Shown piece after piece: positions 8,604 through 15,615 of a DNA stretch of 33,343 nt; within the stretch, counting starts at the first letter, position 1, and each line of letters begins with the position of its first letter. The notes beneath the pieces are model-generated. The model was not told the DNA's origin. It was given only the letters and a program-made list of their open reading frames with translations, and did not search any database. A program made the translations under genes and the position numbers. Origin of the DNA: Flavobacteriaceae bacterium (GTDB lineage Bacteria > Bacteroidota > Bacteroidia > Flavobacteriales > Flavobacteriaceae); the NCBI GenBank assembly GCA_013001285.1, contig JABDMU010000018.1, positions 1 to 33,343 of the forward strand, written 5' to 3'.

Positions 8604-9614
8604 TTAAATAACTTGAAAACCATGGGCGTAAGGATCATCTTCATCATCTATGATAATCGTATTATACCCATAAATTTTAGCCCATCCTTGAATGCTTGGG
8701 ACTATAGCTTGTTTGTGGCCAACAGTTGTAACTTCCTCGATACGACCAATGAAGGTACTTCCAATAAAACTCTCATGTATATAGTCTTCACCTATTTTAA
8801 GTTTTCCCTTAGCAAATAACTGTGCCATTCGTGCTGAAGTTCCTGTACCACAAGGACTGCGGTCAATGGCCTTATCACCATAAAAGACAGCATTTCTTCC
8901 AGAAGAATTCGGGTCAATAGTATTTCCCGTCCAAAGCACATGTGAAACATCTCTTATAGTATCATCTTCTGGGTGAATAAATGTATTTGGGAATTTCTTA
9001 TTGATTAGAGCTCGTAGGTTTTGCGAATACCTTATGATATCACTTGCCGAACAATCCTGAATTCCCGAAAAATTTTTCTGCTGATCGACGATGGCGTAAA
9101 AATTTCCTCCGTAGGCAACATCGAAATTTAATTCTCCTAATTCTGGGCATTCAATTTTTAAGTCTTGTGCTGCTAAATAGCATTTTACATTCTTCAGCTT
9201 TACCCAATCAACCTTTTTATTAGCCTGTCGGTATTCAATTTCAACCAATCCAGCAGGTGCTTCCATTTTTATGAACCCAGGAGTTTTTGGCTGAATAAGA
9301 CCTTCTTCCAAGGCTATTGTAATGGTTCCAATGGTACCATGGCCACACATTGGTAAGCAACCTGAAGTTTCTATAAATAAAATAGCAAAATCATTGTTTG
9401 GGTCGTGCGGCGGATATATAAGGCTTCCACTCATCATATCATGCCCACGGGGTTCAAACATCAATCCTTTACGAATCCAATCAAATTCTTTTAAAAAATG
9501 TTGGCGTTTTTCGCTCATGGTATTGCCCAATAGCACCGGACCACCTTCTTTTACCACGCGAACAGGATTTCCGCAGGTGTGTCCATCTATACAAACAAAA
9601 GTTGACCTACTCAT
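8604..9614 (-). CDS. 4-hydroxyproline 2-epimerase (proline racemase family)
   Basis: A 336-residue proline-racemase-fold enzyme. Both catalytic cysteines are present: C90 in MCGHGTIG and C255 in DRSPCGTGTSARMA. Two cysteines argue for an epimerase rather than trans-3-hydroxyproline dehydratase, which has Thr at the second position. MCGHG is typical of the hydroxyproline epimerases. It converts trans-4-hydroxy-L-proline to cis-4-hydroxy-D-proline, feeding the downstream FAD dehydrogenase. Its ATG overlaps the end of the DUF885 gene by eight bases (ATGAGTAG) and its stop is one base before the dehydrogenase start, so translational coupling is likely. The function is well supported by the rest of the operon. 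Confidence 0.93.
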   Translation of the reverse strand: MSRSTFVCIDGHTCGNPVRVVKEGGPVLLGNTMSEKRQHFLKEFDWIRKGLMFEPRGHDMMSGSLIYPPHDPNNDFAILFIETSGCLPMCGHGTIGTITIALEEGLIQPKTPGFIKMEAPAGLVEIEYRQANKKVDWVKLKNVKCYLAAQDLKIECPELGELNFDVAYGGNFYAIVDQQKNFSGIQDCSASDIIRYSQNLRALINKKFPNTFIHPEDDTIRDVSHVLWTGNTIDPNSSGRNAVFYGDKAIDRSPCGTGTSARMAQLFAKGKLKIGEDYIHESFIGSTFIGRIEEVTTVGHKQAIVPSIQGWAKIYGYNTIIIDDEDDPYAHGFQVI

Positions 9615-11343
9615 TTTTTATGCGATCGATATAAGTATTAATCCGTTCTTCTAAGATAGCTAAGGTTACTGTGCCTTGTTCTAATATAACTTCATGAAAC
9701 TCCCGAATATCGAATTTAGGTCCTAGGGTTTTTTCGGCTTTTTGCCTAAGTTCTCTAATTTTCAATTCTCCAATTTTATATGAAAGTGCCTGTCCTGGCC
9801 ATGAAATATAGCGATCGGTTTCGGTATTCACCTCATGTAAAGACAGGGCTGTATTAGACGACATAAAATCAACTACCTGTTCACGCGTCCATCCTTTTGC
9901 ATGAATTCCGGTATCTACAACTAATCGGCATGCTCTCCACATTTCATAAGTGAATTTTCCAAAATGCTCATAGGGTGTTGTATACATTCCCATTTCATCA
10001 GCTAAAAATTCGGTATATAAACCCCATCCTTCACCATAAGCCGATAAATAAAGGTTCTTTCTAAATTGTGGAATGGAGTCCCCTAATTCGTTATTTAGAG
10101 CGCCTTGCAAATGATGTCCTGGAACAGCTTCATGAACGGTGAGTGACGGCAAGGTATACAAGGTTCTACTTGGCAAATCATAGGTATTGACCCAATAATA
10201 ACCTGGATCTGTACTATTAGCATCAGTACCAACATAGCGTCCTCCAGTATACTTTGGAGCAATAGCATCGGGAACAGGCGCTACGCCATAAGGTTTTCTC
10301 GGTAATGTTTTAAAAAATCGTGGAAGCTGCTCATCGGCACGTTTGGCCATATCTCGAGCAATCATCAAGAGTTCTTTTGGTGTTTTCGCATAAAACTGCT
10401 CGTCTGTTCTCAAGAACATTAGGAAATCGGCAAAGGTTCCTTGGAAATTAAGTTCTTTTATTATTTTTTCCATCTCTGCTTTAATTCTCGCCACCTCCTT
10501 TAAGCCAATTTGATGGATATCATCGGCAGTATACTGCGTACTTGTTGTGTAAAAATTTATCCTGTTTTGATAATAGTCAGACCCACCTGGAGTTTCCGAT
10601 ACACCTAATGATTTTCTGGTCTTTGGAAGGTACTCATCCTCGAAAAATGATTTTACACGTTCGAATTGAGGAATAACATTAGATTCTATAGCTATTTTCG
10701 CAGCTGCGAGCACCGAATCTTTTTGAGTTTTCGTAAGATCGGAGGGCAAATTTTTAAAAGGCGAATAGAAATAACTGTCCTCATAATTGTCGACGATATG
10801 ATCATTATAGGTGGATTCATATCCGTTGAAAATAACTCGAGGTTGTGACACCCCTTTTTCCAGACCTTCTCGAAGATTTACAAAATGTTGATTCACAAAC
10901 TCTGGAATAGCGTTCAGTTTATTCAGATATTTTTTTGTGTTCTTGTAACTGGATAGTGGTCTGACCATATAATTGAGATTACTATGAAATCCAGCGTCTG
11001 AAAGTAAGGGATTCAAGAAGCGTTCAAATTCGTAGTAATCAATTCTATTCTTAAGAACAAACTTCAAAAGGTCTGCCGAAATACGATCAGTTTCAGATAA
11101 ATTGGAGAGATCAAGTTTTGACAATTCGTCAAGTTTAGATTTGGCATATTCAGCCTCTTTTTTATAATGTTCTCGTGTAAAAAGCCCAAGAGGATAATCA
11201 TCTTCTTCGTAGCTTTCATAGTCCTGATATTCAGTAATGAGTTCATTTAAAGGATTTGCTTTTGAGTCATTTTGCTCAAATGAACATCCCATGAAAAGGC
11301 TTAAGCAAAAACAAAGCGCTAAAGGTTTTAGAATATGAATCAT
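9607..11343 (-). CDS. DUF885 family lipoprotein peptidase
   Basis: A 578-residue exported protein. The N-terminus is a lipoprotein signal with a relaxed lipobox, LFMGC, giving Cys20 as the lipid anchor. The remainder is a DUF885 domain with the hallmark HEAVPGHHLQ (H404, E405, H410, H411) and the EGWGLYTE segment (E438), probably metal-binding and catalytic positions; several family members have been described as carboxypeptidase-like. It starts four bases after the aldehyde dehydrogenase stop and overlaps the epimerase start, so it is an integral part of the hydroxyproline operon. I infer that it trims hydroxyproline-containing peptides at the cell envelope, which would supply the operon's substrate. 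Specificity is not shown by sequence. Confidence 0.87.
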   Translation of the reverse strand: MIHILKPLALCFCLSLFMGCSFEQNDSKANPLNELITEYQDYESYEEDDYPLGLFTREHYKKEAEYAKSKLDELSKLDLSNLSETDRISADLLKFVLKNRIDYYEFERFLNPLLSDAGFHSNLNYMVRPLSSYKNTKKYLNKLNAIPEFVNQHFVNLREGLEKGVSQPRVIFNGYESTYNDHIVDNYEDSYFYSPFKNLPSDLTKTQKDSVLAAAKIAIESNVIPQFERVKSFFEDEYLPKTRKSLGVSETPGGSDYYQNRINFYTTSTQYTADDIHQIGLKEVARIKAEMEKIIKELNFQGTFADFLMFLRTDEQFYAKTPKELLMIARDMAKRADEQLPRFFKTLPRKPYGVAPVPDAIAPKYTGGRYVGTDANSTDPGYYWVNTYDLPSRTLYTLPSLTVHEAVPGHHLQGALNNELGDSIPQFRKNLYLSAYGEGWGLYTEFLADEMGMYTTPYEHFGKFTYEMWRACRLVVDTGIHAKGWTREQVVDFMSSNTALSLHEVNTETDRYISWPGQALSYKIGELKIRELRQKAEKTLGPKFDIREFHEVILEQGTVTLAILEERINTYIDRIKNE

Positions 11344-11347
11344 GATT

Positions 11348-12931
11348 TTATATTTTATCTGTAGTTAGATTTCCATTAACAGTTCTCAAAATTTGATTAG
11401 GGTTTTCATTTTTTAATTCATCAGGTAAAAGATGATTGGGCCAATCTTGAAAACTAAAAGGTCTCACCCATCTATTAATAGATTTAATTCCAACAGCGGT
11501 AAATCTGCTATCGGTTGAAGCAGGATATGGTCCGCCATGCACCATGGATGGGCATACTTCTACACCTGTAGGCACACCATTATAAATGATTCGACCAACT
11601 CTATTTTGCAAAGCATCGATGACAGATCTAAATTTATTTGCTTCATCATTTTCGGCGATCAATGTACCTGTTAGCTGACCTTCTAATTTTGAAATTATCA
11701 GTGTTAATTCCTCAATACTTTTGCATTGTACTACCATTGAAAAAGGCCCAAAAACTTCTTGATGCAGGGTTGGATTGTTTAAAAAAATACTGCCTTCTAC
11801 TGTGCTAATTGCCTGTCGTGCAAAGTTGGCTTGAACATCAGACTCATAATCGGCTACCAAATGGAGATCTGGTTGATTGACGGCCTTCGACTTGTTTTTC
11901 TCATAGGCTCCAATAATATTCGGATGTAACATGCAACTAGGTTCAATTTTAATTATTTCATCCGCTAAGTTCTTAATGAATTTACTTAGTTCATCACTTT
12001 CAATTCCTAGGATCAGCCCAGGGTTCGTACAAAATTGACCTGTTCCTAAGGTAATAGAACCAGCATATGTTTTTGCTAAACTTTCTCCTTTTTCATGTAA
12101 GGCTTTAGGTAGAATAACAACAGGATTGATACTCCCCATTTCTGCAAAAACAGGAATGGGTTCTTCACGCTGACTTGCCAAATCAAATAGTGCTCGACCA
12201 CCGTTGATACTTCCTGTAAAACCTACAGCTTTTATTCCTGGATGTGCAACTAGTTTCTGACCTACTTCAATTCCGGAACTATTAATATTTGAAAATACGC
12301 CATTTGGCATGTTTGTATTCTGAGCCGCTTTAATTATTGCCGAAGCCACTAATTCTCCTGTTCCAGCATGCATTGGATGTGATTTAACAATTACAGGACA
12401 TCCCGCTGCCAAAGCTGCCGCAGTATCTCCTCCAGCCGTTGAATAGGCCAAGGGGAAATTACTTGCTCCGAATACTACAACTGGGCCAAGAGGAATTAAC
12501 ATTTTTCGTAAATCTGGTTTTGGAATGGGTTTGCGTTCAGGTTCAGCAGTATCTATTGATGCGTCTACCCAATCCCCTTTCTCAACAAGATCAGCAAATG
12601 ACCTTAATTGACCAACAGTTCTACCTCGTTCACCTCGAGCTCTTCCTTCTGGTAATCCCGTTTCTGAGCAATAGACCTGAACAAGTTCTTCATCCAATTT
12701 TAAAATTTCGTCTGCAATCGCTCTTAAAAATTGTGCTTTCTTTTTACCAGAACAAGTTCTAAATTCCTTAAAGGCATGAGACGCCAACTGTACAGCTTCA
12801 TCAATTTCTTGTAAGTTGGCCTCTGTAAACTCGTGTTCGTTCTCGATATTTAATTTCGGATTAAAGGTTTTATAATGAATCGTTCCCTTTGCCGAAAGCT
12901 TGTTTCCAATATAATTTTTTCCAGTTATCAT
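11348..12931 (-). CDS. Aldehyde dehydrogenase, probable 2-oxoglutarate semialdehyde (2,5-dioxovalerate) dehydrogenase
   Basis: A 527-residue NAD(P)-dependent aldehyde dehydrogenase with the active-site set complete: N158 (GASNFP), K183 (VIVKSHP), E264 (VFAEMGS) and nucleophile C301 (GTGQFCTNPG). The GFTGS nucleotide-binding turn is at 237-241. The length and the KSHP and GQFCTNPG variants fit the ketoglutarate-semialdehyde dehydrogenases of hydroxyproline and sugar-acid pathways. It would oxidise the semialdehyde made by the deaminase at 13201-14127 to 2-oxoglutarate. Its ATG overlaps the DUF1272 stop in an ATGA arrangement, which suggests translational coupling. Confidence 0.92.
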   Translation of the reverse strand: MITGKNYIGNKLSAKGTIHYKTFNPKLNIENEHEFTEANLQEIDEAVQLASHAFKEFRTCSGKKKAQFLRAIADEILKLDEELVQVYCSETGLPEGRARGERGRTVGQLRSFADLVEKGDWVDASIDTAEPERKPIPKPDLRKMLIPLGPVVVFGASNFPLAYSTAGGDTAAALAAGCPVIVKSHPMHAGTGELVASAIIKAAQNTNMPNGVFSNINSSGIEVGQKLVAHPGIKAVGFTGSINGGRALFDLASQREEPIPVFAEMGSINPVVILPKALHEKGESLAKTYAGSITLGTGQFCTNPGLILGIESDELSKFIKNLADEIIKIEPSCMLHPNIIGAYEKNKSKAVNQPDLHLVADYESDVQANFARQAISTVEGSIFLNNPTLHQEVFGPFSMVVQCKSIEELTLIISKLEGQLTGTLIAENDEANKFRSVIDALQNRVGRIIYNGVPTGVEVCPSMVHGGPYPASTDSRFTAVGIKSINRWVRPFSFQDWPNHLLPDELKNENPNQILRTVNGNLTTDKI

Positions 12932-13191
12932 TTTTTTATATTTAATTGATGCTTCTTAAGATCCACTGGTTTTTGTATCACATTAGTAGAAGCAGGATAC
13001 TTTTCTAATAAATTTTTAGGTCTAATTGGACGTTTTTCAAATCCGCCACCACAATTCGGGCAGACATGATGAAGCAAAGTTTTAACACAATCATAACAAT
13101 ATGAACATTCAAAGGAACATATCATTGCTTCAGTAGAATCATAAGGTAATGACCTATTACAGTGTTCACACGTGGGTCTGATCTCAAGCAT
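12928..13191 (-). CDS. DUF1272 small zinc-ribbon-like protein
   Basis: An 87-residue protein beginning MLEIRPTCEHCNRSLP, the DUF1272 signature. Eight cysteines (8, 11, 25, 29, 32, 35, 44, 47) are arranged in CxxC-like pairs and could bind two zinc ions; CPNCGGGFEKRPIRP closes the domain. A basic tail of about 27 residues follows. Its function is not known to me. It lies nine bases after the deaminase gene and overlaps the aldehyde dehydrogenase start by four bases, so it is cotranscribed with hydroxyproline catabolism, although no role for it there is described that I know of. Confidence 0.85.
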   Translation of the reverse strand: MLEIRPTCEHCNRSLPYDSTEAMICSFECSYCYDCVKTLLHHVCPNCGGGFEKRPIRPKNLLEKYPASTNVIQKPVDLKKHQLNIKK

Positions 13192-13200
13192 ATTTCCTAT

Positions 13201-14127
13201 TTAAGCAGGAATTTGTAAATTTTTATAATCAGGTAATGTTGGTCGTTCCTTAATACCTTTTTCAATGATCTTGATCACCTCATTTCTTTCTTCTCCATGA
13301 AGCGGTAATCTTGGAGCTCGAACATTTTCAGTACCTATTCCAGTATACACCTCAGCCAATTTAATATTCTGTACTAATTTAGGGTTTATATCCAATTCTA
13401 ACAATGGTAAGAACCATCTATAAATTTGAATGGCCTCTTTTATTCGACCTGCCTTTTGCAATTCATAAATCGCAACAGTTTCTTCAGGAAAAGCACAGAC
13501 CAATCCTGCAATCCATCCATCGGCTCCCATGATCAAGCTCTCAAGAGCAACCGTGTCTACACCTGTCATTATTTTTAAGCGATCGCCAAATCTATTCTTA
13601 ATACGTGTCACATTCGAAATATCGCGAGTTGATTCTTTTACAGCTTCAATAGTATCACATTTCAAAAGTTCTTCAAACATATCTAAGGTCACTTCAATTT
13701 TATAGTCCACCGGATTATTATAGATCATGATTGGTAAAGACGAATTATTAGCAACTGCCTTAAAGTATTCTACAGTTTCTCGATCTCCAGCCTTATATCG
13801 CATGGGAGGTAACATCATGAGGCCGGATGCACCATCTGCTTCTGCTTTATTAGCGGCCTCAATAGCACCTTTAGTACTTTGTTCTGCAATGTTCATTAAA
13901 ACAGGCACTTTTCCGGCAACTATCTCAACAGTCCTTTTGGTAAGTTGACGTTTTTCATGATCTAAAAGTGTACTTGCTTCACCTAGAGTTCCTCCAAGGA
14001 CAATCCCGTGCACTCCAGCATTTAATTGAGCCTCAATATTAGTCTGGAACATATCCAGATCTAATTCATCATTATCGGTAAATTTAGTCGTAACTGCTGG
14101 CATAACGCCTTTCCAATCTATTTTCAT
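13201..14127 (-). CDS. DapA-family lyase, probable 1-pyrroline-4-hydroxy-2-carboxylate deaminase
   Basis: A 308-residue class I aldolase of the dihydrodipicolinate synthase/N-acetylneuraminate lyase family. The Schiff-base lysine is K164 (EAVKESTRD) and the catalytic Tyr is Y136 (IYNNP); the phosphate/carboxylate loop reads GGTLGE (45-50). In hydroxyproline catabolism a member of this family deaminates 1-pyrroline-4-hydroxy-2-carboxylate to 2-oxoglutarate semialdehyde, the substrate of the aldehyde dehydrogenase two genes downstream. The family alone would allow other keto-acid lyase functions; the epimerase, FAD dehydrogenase and semialdehyde dehydrogenase in the same operon decide the call. 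It is the first gene of the operon, with a 127-bp divergent control region upstream. Confidence 0.9.
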   Translation of the reverse strand: MKIDWKGVMPAVTTKFTDNDELDLDMFQTNIEAQLNAGVHGIVLGGTLGEASTLLDHEKRQLTKRTVEIVAGKVPVLMNIAEQSTKGAIEAANKAEADGASGLMMLPPMRYKAGDRETVEYFKAVANNSSLPIMIYNNPVDYKIEVTLDMFEELLKCDTIEAVKESTRDISNVTRIKNRFGDRLKIMTGVDTVALESLIMGADGWIAGLVCAFPEETVAIYELQKAGRIKEAIQIYRWFLPLLELDINPKLVQNIKLAEVYTGIGTENVRAPRLPLHGEERNEVIKIIEKGIKERPTLPDYKNLQIPA

Positions 14128-14146
14128 ATCGTATTGAATTATTGTA

Positions 14147-14154
14147 TAAAGATA
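14147..14154 (-). promoter_or_regulatory. Possible -7 element of the hydroxyproline operon
   Basis: On the minus strand TATCTTTA matches seven of eight positions of TAnnTTTG and lies 19 bp before the deaminase start codon. A matching -33 element is not evident, as expected for an activated promoter. Confidence 0.35.
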
Positions 14155-14183
14155 CTGTGAAACGAGGCCATAAGATTAATGTG

Positions 14184-14213
14184 TATTTATCCAATTATGA
14201 TACTATTTTATCC
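14184..14213 (+). promoter_or_regulatory. Direct-repeat operator candidate for the AraC regulator
   Basis: TATTTATCC (14184-14192) and TATTTTATCC (14204-14213) share TTATCC at 14187 and 14208, exactly 21 bp apart. Two helical turns between direct half-sites is the usual arrangement for AraC-family dimers. The pair lies in the control region between the regulator and the hydroxyproline operon, about 60-85 bp from the operon start codon. Confidence 0.4.
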
Positions 14214-14254
14214 CTTTTATATATTTCAATTTGTTTTTTGCGTATTTTTGTATT

Positions 14255-15136
14255 ATGAAAGTACTCCCTTTTAAAATTCCTAAACCCCATTCTGACACCA
14301 TTGTTTTTCAAGAAGATAAGGGCAATTATTTTTATGATAAATACCACCAACATGAAGAAATCCAACTTAGTCATATTGTTGAAGGTGAAGGCACTTTAGT
14401 AGTTGGAGAAACCGTGAATAATTACAAAAAAGGAAGCATAATCGTTATTGGCAGTAACCTTCCTCATGTCTTTAAAAGCAGCCCGAACACAGATTCACAA
14501 TCTATAATGCACAGTTTGTTCTTTACACGAAATTCGTTTGGAAAGGAATTTTTTAACTTTGAAGAATTAAAACCATTACAATCCTTTTTTAAACGTGCTG
14601 ATACCGGTTTCATTGCCACATCAAATATCTCTAAATTACATCAATTATTCTATCAACTGGAAAGCAGTTCGAAATTTGAGCGTTTCATGCTTTTAATGAA
14701 GATCCTTAGACTTCTTTCTCGATCACAATTTTCAATATTGTCAAATTTTACAAATGATAGAAAATTCTCAGATGATGAAGGCAAACGGATAAGCGCAGTC
14801 ATGGAATTCACTATAAATAATTATCGAAATTCTATTTCATTAAGTCAAATAGCTGAGGTTGCTACGATGTCGAAAAATGCGTTTTGTAAATATTTTAAGA
14901 GACGAACAAATAAAACATATTTCCAATTTTTAAATGAAATGCGTATTGAAATGGTTTGTAAAGAAATGGACGAAAATCGTGAACTAACCATCGCTGAGAT
15001 AGCTGAAAACTGCGGATTTAATAATATATCGAATTTTAATAGGAAATTTAAATCAATTTGTGGCATGAGCCCAAGTCAATTAAAAAACCACAAAAAAACA
15101 GAGTCCCATTTTTCAAAAAATAATTCTTCTATTTGA
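14255..15136 (+). CDS. AraC family transcriptional regulator of the hydroxyproline operon
   Basis: A 293-residue AraC/XylS regulator starting at MKVLPFKIPKP; an upstream in-frame start at 14231 is less likely because this opening is the usual one for the family. Residues about 20-95 form a cupin effector domain (YHQHEEIQLSHIVEGEGTL, then IIVIGSNLPHVF). Residues about 185-290 hold two helix-turn-helix motifs: ISLSQIAEVATMSKNAFCKYFKR and LTIAEIAENCGFNNISNFNRKFK. It is transcribed away from the hydroxyproline operon across a short gap with a direct-repeat operator candidate. I infer that it is the pathway's activator, responding to hydroxyproline or an intermediate. Its stop overlaps by eight bases the end of the convergent gene at 15129. 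Confidence 0.9.
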   Translation: MKVLPFKIPKPHSDTIVFQEDKGNYFYDKYHQHEEIQLSHIVEGEGTLVVGETVNNYKKGSIIVIGSNLPHVFKSSPNTDSQSIMHSLFFTRNSFGKEFFNFEELKPLQSFFKRADTGFIATSNISKLHQLFYQLESSSKFERFMLLMKILRLLSRSQFSILSNFTNDRKFSDDEGKRISAVMEFTINNYRNSISLSQIAEVATMSKNAFCKYFKRRTNKTYFQFLNEMRIEMVCKEMDENRELTIAEIAENCGFNNISNFNRKFKSICGMSPSQLKNHKKTESHFSKNNSSI

Positions 15137-15593
15137 TTTCCATATTTGTTTTTAGATCTTTAATTGAGTAAACATTTCTTAATAAATTTCGCATATAGGA
15201 ACTTTTTTTATCTATTACCATTAGTATTTCTTTCCATTTTGATTCTTTAAAAGAAAATGTTTCAACCCAATTTATAAAATCTTCAAAATTCAAAATGTCA
15301 TTGCTATCTATAAAACCTATCAATTGATAGTCTTTATGACTTTTTAAATATCTTATTCCGGCCTTTAATGCAGCATTCAAAGGTTTATGTTTCTTTATAT
15401 CTAAAACACCTACTTGATCTTCATACAAATGCTTTAGTTCATAAAGCCTTTTTAAAGTCTGATCATCACTTCCATTGTTCACGAGACACAAAGAACATGA
15501 TTTCTTGTAATTCCTCAGTTTTATAAATGCGTCTAAGTTCAGGCGATGTTCATCATTATAAAAAATGATAATGAGCCCAAGAGTCTTTTCCAT
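15129..15593 (-). CDS. Short, probably inactive GT2-like glycosyltransferase paralogue
   Basis: A 154-residue protein corresponding only to the nucleotide-binding half of a GT2 glycosyltransferase. It aligns with the GT2 part of the neighbouring receiver fusion: LIIIFYNDEHRL against VVIPCFNEEDRL, VNNGSDDQTL against VNDGSTDNTL, and IGFIDSNDILNFEDF against IGFLDADLSTDFADF. Two key acidic residues are changed: the UDP-binding Asp to Asn (N40), and the DxD metal motif to DSN (N98). The acceptor-binding half is absent. It lies 22 bp downstream of the fusion gene in the same operon. It is either a decaying duplicate or a regulatory pseudo-enzyme; the open frame without stops favours a retained product. 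Confidence 0.75.
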   Translation of the reverse strand: MEKTLGLIIIFYNDEHRLNLDAFIKLRNYKKSCSLCLVNNGSDDQTLKRLYELKHLYEDQVGVLDIKKHKPLNAALKAGIRYLKSHKDYQLIGFIDSNDILNFEDFINWVETFSFKESKWKEILMVIDKKSSYMRNLLRNVYSIKDLKTNMEIK

Positions 15594-15615
15594 AATAACT
15601 AGATATTAATTTTAA

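Noticed and set aside
8603-8647. Longer start for the FAD dehydrogenase
   Set aside because: It would add 15 residues before the FAD fingerprint and overlap the epimerase gene by 44 bases; the ATG at 8602 fits the family.
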